Made by a program: the position numbers and the translations under genes | Shown here: piece after piece, positions 1 to 7,887 of the stretch | Position numbering within the stretch: position 1 is the first letter of the stretch | Layout of the letters: each line of letters opens with the position of its first letter | Origin: Hydrogenovibrio sp. UBA650 | Lineage (GTDB): Bacteria; Pseudomonadota; Gammaproteobacteria; Thiomicrospirales; Thiomicrospiraceae | Length of the DNA: 13,836 nt | NCBI GenBank assembly: GCA_002299245.1 | Contig: DBOI01000035.1 | Coordinates: forward strand, 1 to 13,836 | Direction of reading: 5' to 3' | Notes under the pieces: model-generated | Seen by the model: the letters and a program-made list of their open reading frames with translations, nothing else | Databases searched by the model: none | Told to the model about the DNA's origin: nothing

Positions 1-225
1 TATGCCTGGCTGGATACCGGCACACACGAGAGTCTTTTACAGGCTTCAATGTTTATCGAAACCATTGAAAAGCGACAAGGTTTGAAGGTTGCCTGTATTG
101 AAGAAATTGCTTTTGAAGTCGGATATATATCTAAAGAACAGCTGATTGAATTGGCTCAACCGCTATCAAAAAACAGCTATGGTCAATATTTGCTGAAAAG
201 AGCCGAGGAAGGGAGGCTTTCTTGA
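1..225 (+). CDS. rfbA: Glucose-1-phosphate thymidylyltransferase, C-terminal part (cut by window edge)
   Basis: The first 74 codons of the window read in frame 1 as the C-terminal end of RfbA/RmlA, ending at a TGA at 223-225. The enzyme joins glucose-1-phosphate and dTTP to give dTDP-glucose, the first step of dTDP-L-rhamnose synthesis in the cytoplasm. The segment begins with YAWLDTGTHESLLQAS, followed by an IEKRQGLKVACIEEIA stretch and a Gln-Tyr-Leu-rich end, all typical of this family's C-terminus. The start and the catalytic N-terminal domain lie outside the window. Its stop codon overlaps the ATG of the next gene by one base (TGATG), so the two are probably translationally coupled. The identification also rests on the three following genes, which complete the pathway. 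Confidence 0.93.
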   Translation, partial: YAWLDTGTHESLLQASMFIETIEKRQGLKVACIEEIAFEVGYISKEQLIELAQPLSKNSYGQYLLKRAEEGRLS

Positions 226-800
226 TGGAGTTTATTCCGCAAGCCATCCCTGAGGTCGTTTTAATCAAACCTAATGTGCATAGCGATCAAAGAGGGTATT
301 TTGTTGAAAATTATCGTCACGATCTGTTTCAGTCAGCTATCAATCAAAGAGTTGATTTTGTTCAGGAGAATGAATCTAAATCGACTAAAGGTGTCTTGAG
401 AGGGTTGCATTTTCAGTTGCCGCCTTTCGCTCAATCTAAATTGGTTAAGGTTGTGGTAGGTAGCGTCTTAGATGTTGCTGTTGACATAAGGAAGGGTAGC
501 CCTACATTCGGACAACACGTATCTGCGGAATTGAATTCTGAAAACAAGCACCAGCTTTTTATTCCAAGAGGCTTTGCTCACGGTTTTTTAGTATTGAGCG
601 ATACAGCGGTATTTTCTTATAAGGTTGATAACTATTATTATCCTGAAAGCGATCGGGGCATTCTTTTTAATGATCCAAGTTTAGGCATAGATTGGCAGAC
701 TCCAGATTTTGAAATAGTTTTATCTCATAAGGACAGTGCCCTTCCAAAGCTTGATGGTCTAAAAGAGTCTTTTGAGTATGGGGTTGACTTGTATGGCTAA
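225..800 (+). CDS. rfbC: dTDP-4-dehydrorhamnose 3,5-epimerase
   Basis: RfbC/RmlC epimerises dTDP-4-keto-6-deoxy-glucose at C3 and C5, the third step of dTDP-L-rhamnose synthesis. The 191-residue cupin protein is of normal family length. Visible signatures are SDQRGYFVENY (20-30), RGLHFQ with the catalytic His62, the substrate-contacting Lys72 in QSKLVKV, the IPRGFAHGF block (113-121), and the Tyr in FSYKVDNYY (Tyr132). The ATG at 225 is preferred over an in-frame TTG at 222. It overlaps the rfbA stop and has a GGAGG Shine-Dalgarno at 212-216 eight bases upstream. Its own end overlaps the rfbD start by eight bases. Nothing looks broken. Confidence 0.96.
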   Translation: MEFIPQAIPEVVLIKPNVHSDQRGYFVENYRHDLFQSAINQRVDFVQENESKSTKGVLRGLHFQLPPFAQSKLVKVVVGSVLDVAVDIRKGSPTFGQHVSAELNSENKHQLFIPRGFAHGFLVLSDTAVFSYKVDNYYYPESDRGILFNDPSLGIDWQTPDFEIVLSHKDSALPKLDGLKESFEYGVDLYG

Positions 801-1668
801 GAAAGTCTTAGTCACAGGAGGTTTTGGGCAGCTCGGTCGATCCTTACGTAAAAGTGTCTCAGAGCATGATCAATCTGATTATCATTATTCATTTATAGAT
901 GTTGAAGACTTAGATTTGTCGTCTTCCGATGAGATTAAATCTTATTTTGCAGAACACCGTTTTGATGTTTTAGTGAATTGCGCCGCCTACACACAGGTTG
1001 ATCTGGCTGAAACTCAAGAAAAAAAAGCTAAAGATCTTAATAGCAAAGCTGTTGAAGAGTTGGCTAAAGTATCAAAACGGCATGGCATGTTAATGGTTCA
1101 CATTAGTACAGATTATGTTTTTGACGGTAATAATAATCGTCCATATGATGAGCTTAATGAGACGAGCCCCCTTAGTGTTTATGGAAAAACTAAGCTTTTA
1201 GGTGAAGAGGCGATGAGAAAGATCAAGCCTTCTGGTTGTATCATTAGAACTAGTTGGCTGTACTCTGAATTTGGTCAAAACTTTGTAAAAACTATGCTTA
1301 GACTCGGAGAAGAGCGCGATGAATTAGGTGTTGTCGTTGATCAATTTGGAAGCCCGACTTATGCTGCTGATCTAGCAAAAGCAATTATTCAGATTGTAGA
1401 AAATAGCGAGAAAAATGCGGTTTTAGATGAGTGTCCGATTTATCATTTCAGCGATGACGGGGTAGGGACTTGGTTTGATTTAGCTAAGGCGGTGTTCGAA
1501 TACAAGGGCATTAGTTGCCATGTTAAACCGATTATGACTGCCGAATTTCCGACTCCTGCATCCAGGCCTCAATTTAGCGTAATGAATAATGAGAGAATTA
1601 GAAGAGATTTTGACCTCCGGATTCCTTATTGGCGTGATTCACTAAAAGCTTGTTTGGCTGAGTTGTAA
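793..1668 (+). CDS. rfbD: dTDP-4-dehydrorhamnose reductase
   Basis: RfbD/RmlD reduces dTDP-4-keto-L-rhamnose with NAD(P)H to give dTDP-L-rhamnose, the last step of the pathway. The protein has 291 residues from this start, normal for this SDR-fold family. Seen in order are the Rossmann motif GGFGQLG (9-15), NCAAYTQVDLAE (62-73), ISTDYVFDG (104-112), and the catalytic Tyr130-x3-Lys134 in SVYGKTKLLGE. Late motifs such as DQFGSPTYAADLA bind substrate in relatives. I chose the ATG at 793 because MAKKVLVTGG matches the usual N-terminus. In-frame TTG 772 and ATG 778 would add an unlikely leader. The start lies inside the last codons of rfbC, implying coupled translation. Confidence 0.95.
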   Translation: MAKKVLVTGGFGQLGRSLRKSVSEHDQSDYHYSFIDVEDLDLSSSDEIKSYFAEHRFDVLVNCAAYTQVDLAETQEKKAKDLNSKAVEELAKVSKRHGMLMVHISTDYVFDGNNNRPYDELNETSPLSVYGKTKLLGEEAMRKIKPSGCIIRTSWLYSEFGQNFVKTMLRLGEERDELGVVVDQFGSPTYAADLAKAIIQIVENSEKNAVLDECPIYHFSDDGVGTWFDLAKAVFEYKGISCHVKPIMTAEFPTPASRPQFSVMNNERIRRDFDLRIPYWRDSLKACLAEL

Positions 1669-1679
1669 CGAGGAATTAA

Positions 1680-2813
1680 ATGCCAAATAAAACATTAAAT
1701 ATCCTAGTTACAGGAGGAGCCGGATTTATTGGTTCTGCGGTTGCCAGGTTCTTGATAGGCCATACTGAGTATTCGGTCATCAATGTCGATAAACTGACTT
1801 ATGCGGGGAATTTACAATCCCTCTCTATGTTCGAAGAAGAGTCGCGCTATTCTTTTGAGAAAGTTGATATTTGCGATTCAAAAGAAATAAAACGTGTTTT
1901 CGATGATTATCAACCTGATGTTGTAATGCATTTGGCTGCAGAATCACATGTTGATCGCTCGATTGACGGGCCTGGTGCTTTTATTCAGACCAATGTTGTT
2001 GGTACTTATACTCTTTTAGATCAAGCATTGGCTTACTGGCGAAAATTAGAACCTTCTAAAAAGAGTCATTTTCGTTTTCACCATATATCTACAGATGAAG
2101 TTTATGGTGATTTGCCACATCCGGATTATTCAAATGGTAGTGCCGAGCTTCCTTTGTTTACTGAGGAAACCGGATATGATCCAAGTTCACCTTACAGCGC
2201 CTCTAAGGCAAGCTCCGATCATCTAGTTAGAGCATGGAATAGAACTTATGGTTTGCCTACAATAGTTACCAATTGTTCAAATAATTATGGGCCTTTTCAT
2301 TTTCCTGAGAAGCTTATTCCATTAATTATTCTTAATGCTTTAGAAGGTAGGGCTCTTCCTGTATATGGAAGAGGAGATCAGATTAGGGATTGGCTATATG
2401 TTGAAGATCATGCTCGTGCGTTAGTTCTTGTAGCGACACAAGGCGTTGTAGGGCAAACCTATAATATAGGCGGACACAATGAAAAACAGAATATTGACGT
2501 AATCAAAACCATCTGTAATGTACTTGAAGATTTAGTGCCCAGCGCACATAATCCTAAGATAAATTCTCCAGATTCTAATGGCAATGCTGATTATAAGTCA
2601 TTAATTGAGTATGTTGAAGACAGGCCGGGCCATGACCTTAGATACGCTATTGATGCTGGTAAGATTGAGCGAGAATTGGGCTGGAGTCCTCAAGAAACTT
2701 TTGAATCCGGAATTAGAAAGACTGTTCAGTGGTACATAGATAATTTGGATTGGTGTCGTGAAGTTCAGAAAAAAAACTATGATAGAGAGAGGTTGGGAAG
2801 TTCCAAAGGTTAG
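1680..2813 (+). CDS. rfbB: dTDP-glucose 4,6-dehydratase
   Basis: RfbB/RmlB converts dTDP-glucose to dTDP-4-keto-6-deoxy-glucose using bound NAD+, the second pathway step. It has 377 residues, slightly longer than the common 350-360. Motifs are the NAD-binding TGGAGFIGS (11-19), HLAAESHVDRSI (84-95), the catalytic Thr-Asp-Glu in STDEVYGD (137-144), and Tyr172-x3-Lys176 in SPYSASKASSDH. NNYGPFHFPEKLIP and YNIGGHNEKQN follow in the normal order. A GAGGAA ribosome site sits at 1670-1675. It begins 11 bases after rfbD and is the last gene of the rhamnose block, giving the order A-C-D-B. It runs convergently into the regulator gene with only 13 bases between stop codons. Confidence 0.96.
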   Translation: MPNKTLNILVTGGAGFIGSAVARFLIGHTEYSVINVDKLTYAGNLQSLSMFEEESRYSFEKVDICDSKEIKRVFDDYQPDVVMHLAAESHVDRSIDGPGAFIQTNVVGTYTLLDQALAYWRKLEPSKKSHFRFHHISTDEVYGDLPHPDYSNGSAELPLFTEETGYDPSSPYSASKASSDHLVRAWNRTYGLPTIVTNCSNNYGPFHFPEKLIPLIILNALEGRALPVYGRGDQIRDWLYVEDHARALVLVATQGVVGQTYNIGGHNEKQNIDVIKTICNVLEDLVPSAHNPKINSPDSNGNADYKSLIEYVEDRPGHDLRYAIDAGKIERELGWSPQETFESGIRKTVQWYIDNLDWCREVQKKNYDRERLGSSKG

Positions 2814-2826
2814 CTCTAAAGTGTGA

Positions 2827-3516
2827 TTACTTAGTAAGATCTTTTAATTCTTCACTTTTTTTAACGAAATAACTTTTTCTATCTGGGTCTTTTTCCAGAA
2901 TACCTTCTTTTACGAATGATCCGATTATTCTTGACACTGTTTCTCTACTGGTGTTTGCCATAGTTGCAATGGACTCGTGAGAAGGTAGGTTTTGAATTAC
3001 ACTTTGCCCATTCGAGAAGCGGGTTATTCTCTGGGCTAAAATGCTTTGGACCCTTTCTCTAGCAGTTGGCAAGTTCATCAGAGCTAGTTGAGTGTTATTG
3101 TTTTTTATTACTTTGGCCATCTGTTGCATAATTTTCCAAGAGATAGAGGGGGTATTAAGTATGAGATCCAAGGCTTCTTTTTTTCCCAAAAATCCAATGA
3201 TTGACTCTGTGCTTGCTACAATTGTAGTTGATCTTTTCTCTCCACTGATCAGGCCTAGCTCGCCAGAACTCATGCCAGCCGGGATGTTGGCTAACCAAAA
3301 ATATTGTCCATTCTCGTTAACGTCAACAACATTTAATTCGCCTTGCATAACAAAGATCAAGCTATCACTTGGGTCTCCTTTACGAATCACTGAATGGTTC
3401 TTAGGAAAGCGGACATACTTAATGCTCTTATTTAGACTGGCTAAAGTTTTGTCTGGCAGATCTTTAAGCAAAGGAATTTGTTTTAAGGATATGTCAATTT
3501 TTACCTTTTCGACCAC
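2827..3516 (-). CDS. Crp/Fnr-family transcriptional regulator
   Basis: A 229-residue cytoplasmic DNA-binding protein, about the length of Crp-type regulators. Residues 15-120 form a cyclic-nucleotide-binding domain with a phosphate-binding cassette GELGLISGEKRSTT (85-98). Its Glu86, Arg95 and Ser96 correspond to Glu72, Arg82 and Ser83 of E. coli CRP. A long dimer helix follows (about 122-150). The C-terminal winged helix-turn-helix has SHESIATMANTSRETVSRII (179-198); the R-E-x3-R pattern of its recognition helix matches CRP, which reads TGTGA half-sites. The FNR iron-sulfur cysteines are absent. The start is a GTG at 3516-3514 with GAGAGG eight bases before it. The gene is divergent from an adenylate cyclase 31 bases away, which makes cAMP a natural but unproven ligand. 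The positions I align with CRP Thr127 and Ser128 are not conserved. Confidence 0.92.
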   Translation of the reverse strand: MVEKVKIDISLKQIPLLKDLPDKTLASLNKSIKYVRFPKNHSVIRKGDPSDSLIFVMQGELNVVDVNENGQYFWLANIPAGMSSGELGLISGEKRSTTIVASTESIIGFLGKKEALDLILNTPSISWKIMQQMAKVIKNNNTQLALMNLPTARERVQSILAQRITRFSNGQSVIQNLPSHESIATMANTSRETVSRIIGSFVKEGILEKDPDRKSYFVKKSEELKDLTK

Positions 3517-3547
3517 CTTGTTATCCTCTCGAAAAAAACGTTAGTTA

Positions 3548-5302
3548 ATGAAAATGAAATATAGCAGAAATTCGAGCTACATACGTATGATCTTGTTTTT
3601 TGTTGTCGTTATTGTGACGATTATTTTATTCGAAAATAAAGCATTAACACAGGTCACAGACAGGTTGTTAAGCGATCAGCTGAAACGTTTTTTAACACTT
3701 GATCAAAAGGTGCATGATATTGTAATTATCGATATTGATGACCAAAGTATACAAAATGTTGGCTCGTGGCCTTGGTCTAGAGAGGTTTTGTCTCACTTGG
3801 TTGGCCGTATCTTTGAAAATCACAATCCAAAGGGCTTGTTGGTTGATATGGTTTTACCAGAGACTCGTGACAGTAAGGGAGATAAAAAATTACAAGAGTT
3901 ATTGCAAAAATATCCAATTTGTTTAGCGATTGCGTTTGATTTAGAAGCGGGTAACAGTGCACGTGAGGTAGGATGGCTGAGCGGCGGTAAAAAACAATTG
4001 TATTCAGCTGTTGAAGCGATAGGGTATATAGGTAATAACCAATTACTGGCGGATGGAGCCAGGTGTGTTGGACACATCACTCCGTGGGTTGATGAAGATG
4101 GGGTTATTCGACGTTTGCCAAGGTATATAAGCTATGGTGATAAGCAATGGATGACCATTTCTTTAAGTCTGTATCAAATGGTAAATGGTGAGTCTGCTGG
4201 CTTTGAAAATAGTCGCTGGGAAGATGTTCCATATAGATATGAATTGGATAGCTGGACAGGTGTACCAGCTCAAGACATTGTTTTTGAATCGCTCCCTGAA
4301 GGGGCTTTAGATGATAAATATCTATTGATTGGTTCTTCCGCTCTAGGTTTGTCTGACCGAGTTTCTTCACCGATTCACCCTTGGTTGCCGGGTGTTGTAA
4401 TTCATGCTGAGTTGCTCAATAAATATCTAAACCCTAAACAAACCTATGAATGGGCAGGGCCTCTATTGAGCCTATCTTATGCGTTAATGTCTGTCTTGGT
4501 GATTGGTTTATTGTTTTGGGTTTCTCAAACGGTTTGGGTTCTGGCAGCGTTTTTGATTTTAAGTCTTGGTTGGGTTATTTTTACTTCGATAATTATATAT
4601 TCTAATGTCCTTTTGCCTTGGAGTTTGCCTCTTTTGGCGATGTCACTAATTTTGATGGTTCAACTTCCATTCGAGTGGTTGTTTGTCAACCGTTATAGCC
4701 AAAGGGTAACTCGATTATTTAAGGGGTATCTGTCAAATGATGTCGTCAATCAGTTGATTGATTCTCAAAAAGAAGTGTTGGAACCTAGTGTAAGGCAAAT
4801 TACAGTGCTGTTTGCTGATATTGAAGGTTTTACAAAGTTATCAACTCAAATATCTACACAGGAGTTAGCCAAAATTACTAGGCAAGTTCTGAATATCCTG
4901 ACCAATGAGGTTCATGCCTTTGAGGGAACTCTTGATAAATATATTGGCGATGCGGCAATGGCAATCTGGAATGCGCCTTTAGATCAGCGCAATCATGCTG
5001 AACTGGCTGTAAAGAGCGCTATTTCAATGGTAAAAAAACTCGAAAAATACAATCTTGAGAACCCTAATCAGCCAACGATTCAAGTTCGGATTGGAATTCA
5101 TTCTGGGGATGCAATGGTTGGCGATTTGGGTACAAAGTTAAGACATACATATACTGCTATTGGAGACAGCGTTAACATAGCGCATCGCTTGCATGAGAAG
5201 AGTAAGGACTATGGTTCTTTTATCCTAATTTCTAAGGATGTGTTTTCTCAACTAGAAAACCCATTGGAAGAGAGCGAAAGAATCATAAGAGTTGCTAACT
5301 GA
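3548..5302 (+). CDS. CHASE2-domain membrane class III adenylate cyclase
   Basis: A 584-residue membrane protein expected to make cAMP from ATP. A first membrane helix lies at 13-28. It is followed by an extracytoplasmic CHASE2 sensor domain (about 35-298), with IVIIDIDDQSI, WPWSREVL, GLLVDMVLPE and DKYLLIGSSALGL as typical blocks. Three more membrane helices lie at about 303-380, then a cytoplasmic cyclase domain at 415-570. The cyclase has both metal-binding aspartates (Asp424 in FADIEGFT, Asp468 in KYIGDA) and the adenine-selecting Lys464. It also has Thr536 at the second purine-specifying position, as in class IIIb enzymes, and the transition-state Asn543 and Arg547. It should therefore be active and ATP-specific. 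The tail is short: the usual closing beta-strand with a KG motif is missing. An in-frame TAG at 3542 rules out an earlier start. No Shine-Dalgarno precedes the ATG at 3548, and ATG 3554 or 3587 are alternatives. Confidence 0.93.
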   Translation: MKMKYSRNSSYIRMILFFVVVIVTIILFENKALTQVTDRLLSDQLKRFLTLDQKVHDIVIIDIDDQSIQNVGSWPWSREVLSHLVGRIFENHNPKGLLVDMVLPETRDSKGDKKLQELLQKYPICLAIAFDLEAGNSAREVGWLSGGKKQLYSAVEAIGYIGNNQLLADGARCVGHITPWVDEDGVIRRLPRYISYGDKQWMTISLSLYQMVNGESAGFENSRWEDVPYRYELDSWTGVPAQDIVFESLPEGALDDKYLLIGSSALGLSDRVSSPIHPWLPGVVIHAELLNKYLNPKQTYEWAGPLLSLSYALMSVLVIGLLFWVSQTVWVLAAFLILSLGWVIFTSIIIYSNVLLPWSLPLLAMSLILMVQLPFEWLFVNRYSQRVTRLFKGYLSNDVVNQLIDSQKEVLEPSVRQITVLFADIEGFTKLSTQISTQELAKITRQVLNILTNEVHAFEGTLDKYIGDAAMAIWNAPLDQRNHAELAVKSAISMVKKLEKYNLENPNQPTIQVRIGIHSGDAMVGDLGTKLRHTYTAIGDSVNIAHRLHEKSKDYGSFILISKDVFSQLENPLEESERIIRVAN

Positions 5303-5464
5303 GGTGAGGCTCCTTCTAATTGGTAATTCTTTGATACAAAATGAGTGGCTTTCTATGCTTAAGAAATTATATTTTCAAAATCTATAACGGTTTTTTAAAT
5401 AGACTAAAGATCGTTTTCCAATTCTTATTAAACTAACCAATAAAATTTCTTGATAATGCTTTTT

Positions 5465-5494
5465 AACATAAAGTCCTCGTTGAAAGTTTATGTT
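5465..5494. repeat. 8-base perfect inverted repeat in the region upstream of the secretion operon
   Basis: AACATAAA at 5465-5472 is the exact reverse complement of TTTATGTT at 5487-5494, with 14 bases between. The plus-strand right arm runs into TTTTC, so a weak, AT-rich terminator for the cyclase is possible. An operator for a dimeric regulator is equally possible. Neither role can be decided from sequence. Confidence 0.4.
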
Positions 5495-5541
5495 TTCTAA
5501 TTCGCTATAGGTGGGTTAGTGAATTTAGATGTTATTAAGTA

Positions 5542-5569
5542 ATCACTTCTTCATAGTTATTGTAGTGAT
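5542..5569. repeat. Inverted repeat ATCACT-N16-AGTGAT, possible operator
   Basis: ATCACT (5542-5547) and AGTGAT (5564-5569) are exact reverse complements. They lie directly upstream of the weak promoter candidate for the secretion operon. The half-sites include TCAC and GTGA, which resemble CRP half-sites, but the order is inverted and the spacing is wrong for a standard CRP site. In a 70% AT region such a short repeat can arise by chance. Confidence 0.25.
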
Positions 5570-5571
5570 AA

Positions 5572-5602
5572 TTGGCAATTTATGTCGATTTAGTGGTAGA
5601 CT
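5572..5602 (+). promoter_or_regulatory. Weak sigma-70-type promoter candidate for the secretion operon
   Basis: TTGGCA at 5572-5577 could serve as a -35 element. TAGACT at 5597-5602 could be a -10 element, preceded by TG at 5594-5595 as in extended -10 promoters. The 19-base spacer is long. It lies about 80 bases upstream of the SapC-family ATG. A poor match of this kind would suit an activator-dependent promoter. Confidence 0.3.
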
Positions 5603-5682
5603 TTGCACCTTTGATTCAGGACTAAATACGTTTTTTAGTAAAGCGTGTGATTTGGTTCTTTGGAGAATTGCTAAGGGTTTTT

Positions 5683-6498
5683 ATGACTGTAGAAAGTGAC
5701 TGGGTGGCCATATCAAAAAAAGAACATGTTGGATATGGCTTTTCCTTAGCTAAGCCTTTTGAGTTTGCGGCAGGTTTTAATTTTATTGATGTAAATTCAG
5801 CAGAACTTGCTAAGGTTATTGGTTTATTACCTCTTTTCTTTAAAAGAGTTGATGTTGAAGGGAAGTCTGTATACCGTTTTGGAATGGCTACGTCTCTTGG
5901 GGATCAGTGCTCATTGATACATCCTGGAAATGGCAAGTTTCTGTTACCCTATATCCCCGCTTCTCTGAGAGCTTACCCGTTTAATCTGGCAAAGGCTCCT
6001 GATGGAGAATCGGATTTATTGGCGGTGCTAAAATCAGAAGTTTGCAATGGCTTTGCTGAAGGTAATAGCGAACCAATTGTTGGTAAAGAGGGCATCACTG
6101 AAAAAGGTAAATCATTGATGACCTTTTTGAGTCAGCTAAGAAGAGTCTCTGAGGCAGATTCGATGGCTATAAATGAAGTGGTTGAATCTGGAGTTCTTGT
6201 ACCAATGAACATTGAGGTTGCTGGGCCGGATAAAAAAGATGAGCTTCGTGTAGCTAGATCTGACCTATATAGAGTAAATGAAAAGGCTTTCAGAGAGATT
6301 TCAAAAGAGACGTTACAAAAGCTTCAAAAAACCGGTGCGATGGCTTTTATTTATGCAAACTTGTTTAGTTTGGATAAGTTCGGAAATTTGCAAAAAGTAA
6401 TAGATGTTCACAATAAACTTCGTAATCAAGCAAGTAATGCTGAGATTGATTTGGAAGATTTGTTTGATGAAGGCGATAGTGACGTACTGAAGTTCTAA
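5683..6498 (+). CDS. SapC-family protein
   Basis: A 271-residue cytoplasmic-looking protein with no signal peptide or membrane segment. It resembles the SapC family, named after the first gene of the Campylobacter fetus sapCDEF S-layer secretion locus; its biochemical role is not known to me. Family-like blocks are KFLLPYIPASLRAYPFNL (85-102), a central FL-x-QLRR stretch (149-154), GVLVPMNIEV (170-179) and AFIYANLFSLDKFGNL (221-236). The C-terminal 20 residues are strongly acidic. The ATG at 5683 has an AAGGG ribosome site at 5673-5677 and is preferred over the GTG at 5647, which would add 12 residues with no better site. It stands first, eight bases before the TolC-like gene, matching its family's association with type I secretion. 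Confidence 0.85.
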   Translation: MTVESDWVAISKKEHVGYGFSLAKPFEFAAGFNFIDVNSAELAKVIGLLPLFFKRVDVEGKSVYRFGMATSLGDQCSLIHPGNGKFLLPYIPASLRAYPFNLAKAPDGESDLLAVLKSEVCNGFAEGNSEPIVGKEGITEKGKSLMTFLSQLRRVSEADSMAINEVVESGVLVPMNIEVAGPDKKDELRVARSDLYRVNEKAFREISKETLQKLQKTGAMAFIYANLFSLDKFGNLQKVIDVHNKLRNQASNAEIDLEDLFDEGDSDVLKF

Positions 6499-6506
6499 GA
6501 TTAATT

Positions 6507-7865
6507 ATGAGAATATCATTTATAAGTTACAGAAATTCCAAGTTGGTTCAGGTGCTATTCGGAGCCTTATTGTTTCTATTGATTCAGGGCAGCGCAAATG
6601 CAGATGAAACAAATTTAGTCTCTGCGATGGAATTAACACTACAGAATAATGAAGACTTGCTCTCCAAAAAGTATAAGTTGAATGCTGATGCGGAACAGGT
6701 TGAGCAAGCTTGGGCTAGAGTTAAGCCAACAATAACAGCAAGAGCTATAAAAGGTCGTTCAGAATATTCTACAGAACTTTCTGACGATGAGAGTAGGTCT
6801 TATCAACGTCTAAATCTGGATATCACACAGCCGATTTTTTCTAGAAAGCTTTTTTTAGGAATTGATAGGTCGGAACTTGCACTTAAGAGTCAGGAGTCAA
6901 TGTACTCTTTAGAGCAAAAGTCTAAATTGATTGAAACCGCTCAAGCTTACATGGATGTTCTAAAGTTTCAAGAAGCCGTCAGAATCTCCGAACTAGAATT
7001 AAACGATCACGAGCAAAGACTTAAACAGCTGGAAGCGATGTTGGAAAGAGGCCTTACAAGCAAAGTAGATTTGCTAGAAGCCCAGTCTAGATATGATGTC
7101 CTACGTTCAAACTTGGTTCGAGATCGGAATGATTTCAGAATTTCAAGAAAAGCTCTCGAACGAATCATTGGAATCTCGGTTAGAATGGTGACACCGATAG
7201 ATCCTCAAATATGGGACCGCGCAACCTCAATTTTGACTGTGAAGAGCAAGAATGCTTTTTATGAACTTTCAGCCCGGAAATCGCCTTCTATTGCCGCTGC
7301 TCAAACTAAACTATTTGTTTCCGAAAAAGATGTTGAAGTCTCAAAGGCTGAATACTGGCCAGAGCTATCTATGAGGCTGTCAGTCGGTGACTCGGATACA
7401 TACGAGACGAGCGTTCAGCAAGATAAAAAGATTCAATTTGAATTGAATATACCTATATATGAAGGAGGTATGACCTCTTCAAGAGTAGCCGCGGCTAACT
7501 ATGAACTTTCTAGTCAAAAGTTTTTTTTAGAAGATCAAAAACGTTTTGTTCAGTTTAAGATGGATGAGGTTTTTGCTCGTTTAGAGGGTTCTGTTGCTAA
7601 TATTGAAGCTTTAGAAAAAACTAAAGCATCTAATCAAGCTTACCTGAAGTCGGCTCAAAAAGGTTTAACTTTTGGACTGCGTGGTGTTTATGATGTCCTG
7701 GAAGCGAAAGCCCAAGGTTATGATGTTGAACGTCGATTGATTTTTGAAAAATATGACAATATTTTGGCTCAAATTGAGTTCCTATATTTAATAGGCAAAC
7801 TCTCTCCATCAAGTTTGGCTGATTACCTCAAGCCTAATTATTCATTATCTGCTTTAAGTTCTTAA
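6507..7865 (+). CDS. TolC-family type I secretion outer-membrane protein
   Basis: A 452-residue exported protein, the usual size for TolC/PrtF-type outer-membrane channels. Residues 1-32 are a signal peptide with a hydrophobic core (VLFGALLFLLIQGSA) and a likely cut after Ala32 (ANA-DE). The mature part has two related halves of long helices typical of the outer-membrane efflux fold, for example MELTLQNNEDLLSKKY near the start, LERGLTSKVDLLEAQSRYD in the first half and KGLTFGLRGVYDVLEAKAQ in the second. The trimer would form the exit duct joined to the ABC transporter and HlyD adaptor encoded next. The ribosome site is weak (TAAGA at the preceding stop codon), so translation may depend on coupling to the SapC-family gene eight bases upstream. 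Confidence 0.93.
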   Translation: MRISFISYRNSKLVQVLFGALLFLLIQGSANADETNLVSAMELTLQNNEDLLSKKYKLNADAEQVEQAWARVKPTITARAIKGRSEYSTELSDDESRSYQRLNLDITQPIFSRKLFLGIDRSELALKSQESMYSLEQKSKLIETAQAYMDVLKFQEAVRISELELNDHEQRLKQLEAMLERGLTSKVDLLEAQSRYDVLRSNLVRDRNDFRISRKALERIIGISVRMVTPIDPQIWDRATSILTVKSKNAFYELSARKSPSIAAAQTKLFVSEKDVEVSKAEYWPELSMRLSVGDSDTYETSVQQDKKIQFELNIPIYEGGMTSSRVAAANYELSSQKFFLEDQKRFVQFKMDEVFARLEGSVANIEALEKTKASNQAYLKSAQKGLTFGLRGVYDVLEAKAQGYDVERRLIFEKYDNILAQIEFLYLIGKLSPSSLADYLKPNYSLSALSS

Positions 7866-7887
7866 ATATTTATTATAAGTTTTCATT

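Larger units (their letters stand above)
5303..5682. other. AT-rich intergenic region ahead of the secretion operon
   Basis: This 380-base stretch between the cyclase stop and the SapC-family start holds no convincing gene. It contains an 8-base inverted repeat at 5465-5494, a 6-base inverted repeat at 5542-5569, and a weak promoter candidate at 5572-5602. I saw no TGTGA-N6-TCACA palindrome of the CRP type. The region probably carries the control sequences of the five-gene operon that follows. Confidence 0.7.

Noticed and set aside
2818..2858. AAAGTG/CACTTT inverted repeat followed by a T run between rfbB and the regulator
   Set aside because: The arms are AT-rich and separated by 29 bases inside the regulator's 3' end, so it is too weak to call as a terminator, although a small TTACT-T-AGTAA repeat lies in its loop.
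3092..3544. 150-codon plus-strand ORF opposite the Crp-like gene
   Set aside because: It is antisense to a gene with clear domain motifs, has no recognisable family content, and its hydrophobic pattern is that expected from reading a coding strand backwards.
5647..5682. GTG start for the SapC-family protein
   Set aside because: The ATG at 5683 has a proper AAGGG ribosome site; the GTG would add 12 residues without support.
5303..5682. Search for a standard CRP palindrome (TGTGA-N6-TCACA) upstream of the secretion operon
   Set aside because: Single TGTGA half-sites occur, for example at 5646, but none has a matching second half at the right distance.
5529..5699. 56-codon ORF just before and overlapping the SapC-family start
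   Set aside because: It has a hydrophobic beginning but no ribosome site, runs across the operon's likely promoter and overlaps the next gene in another frame.
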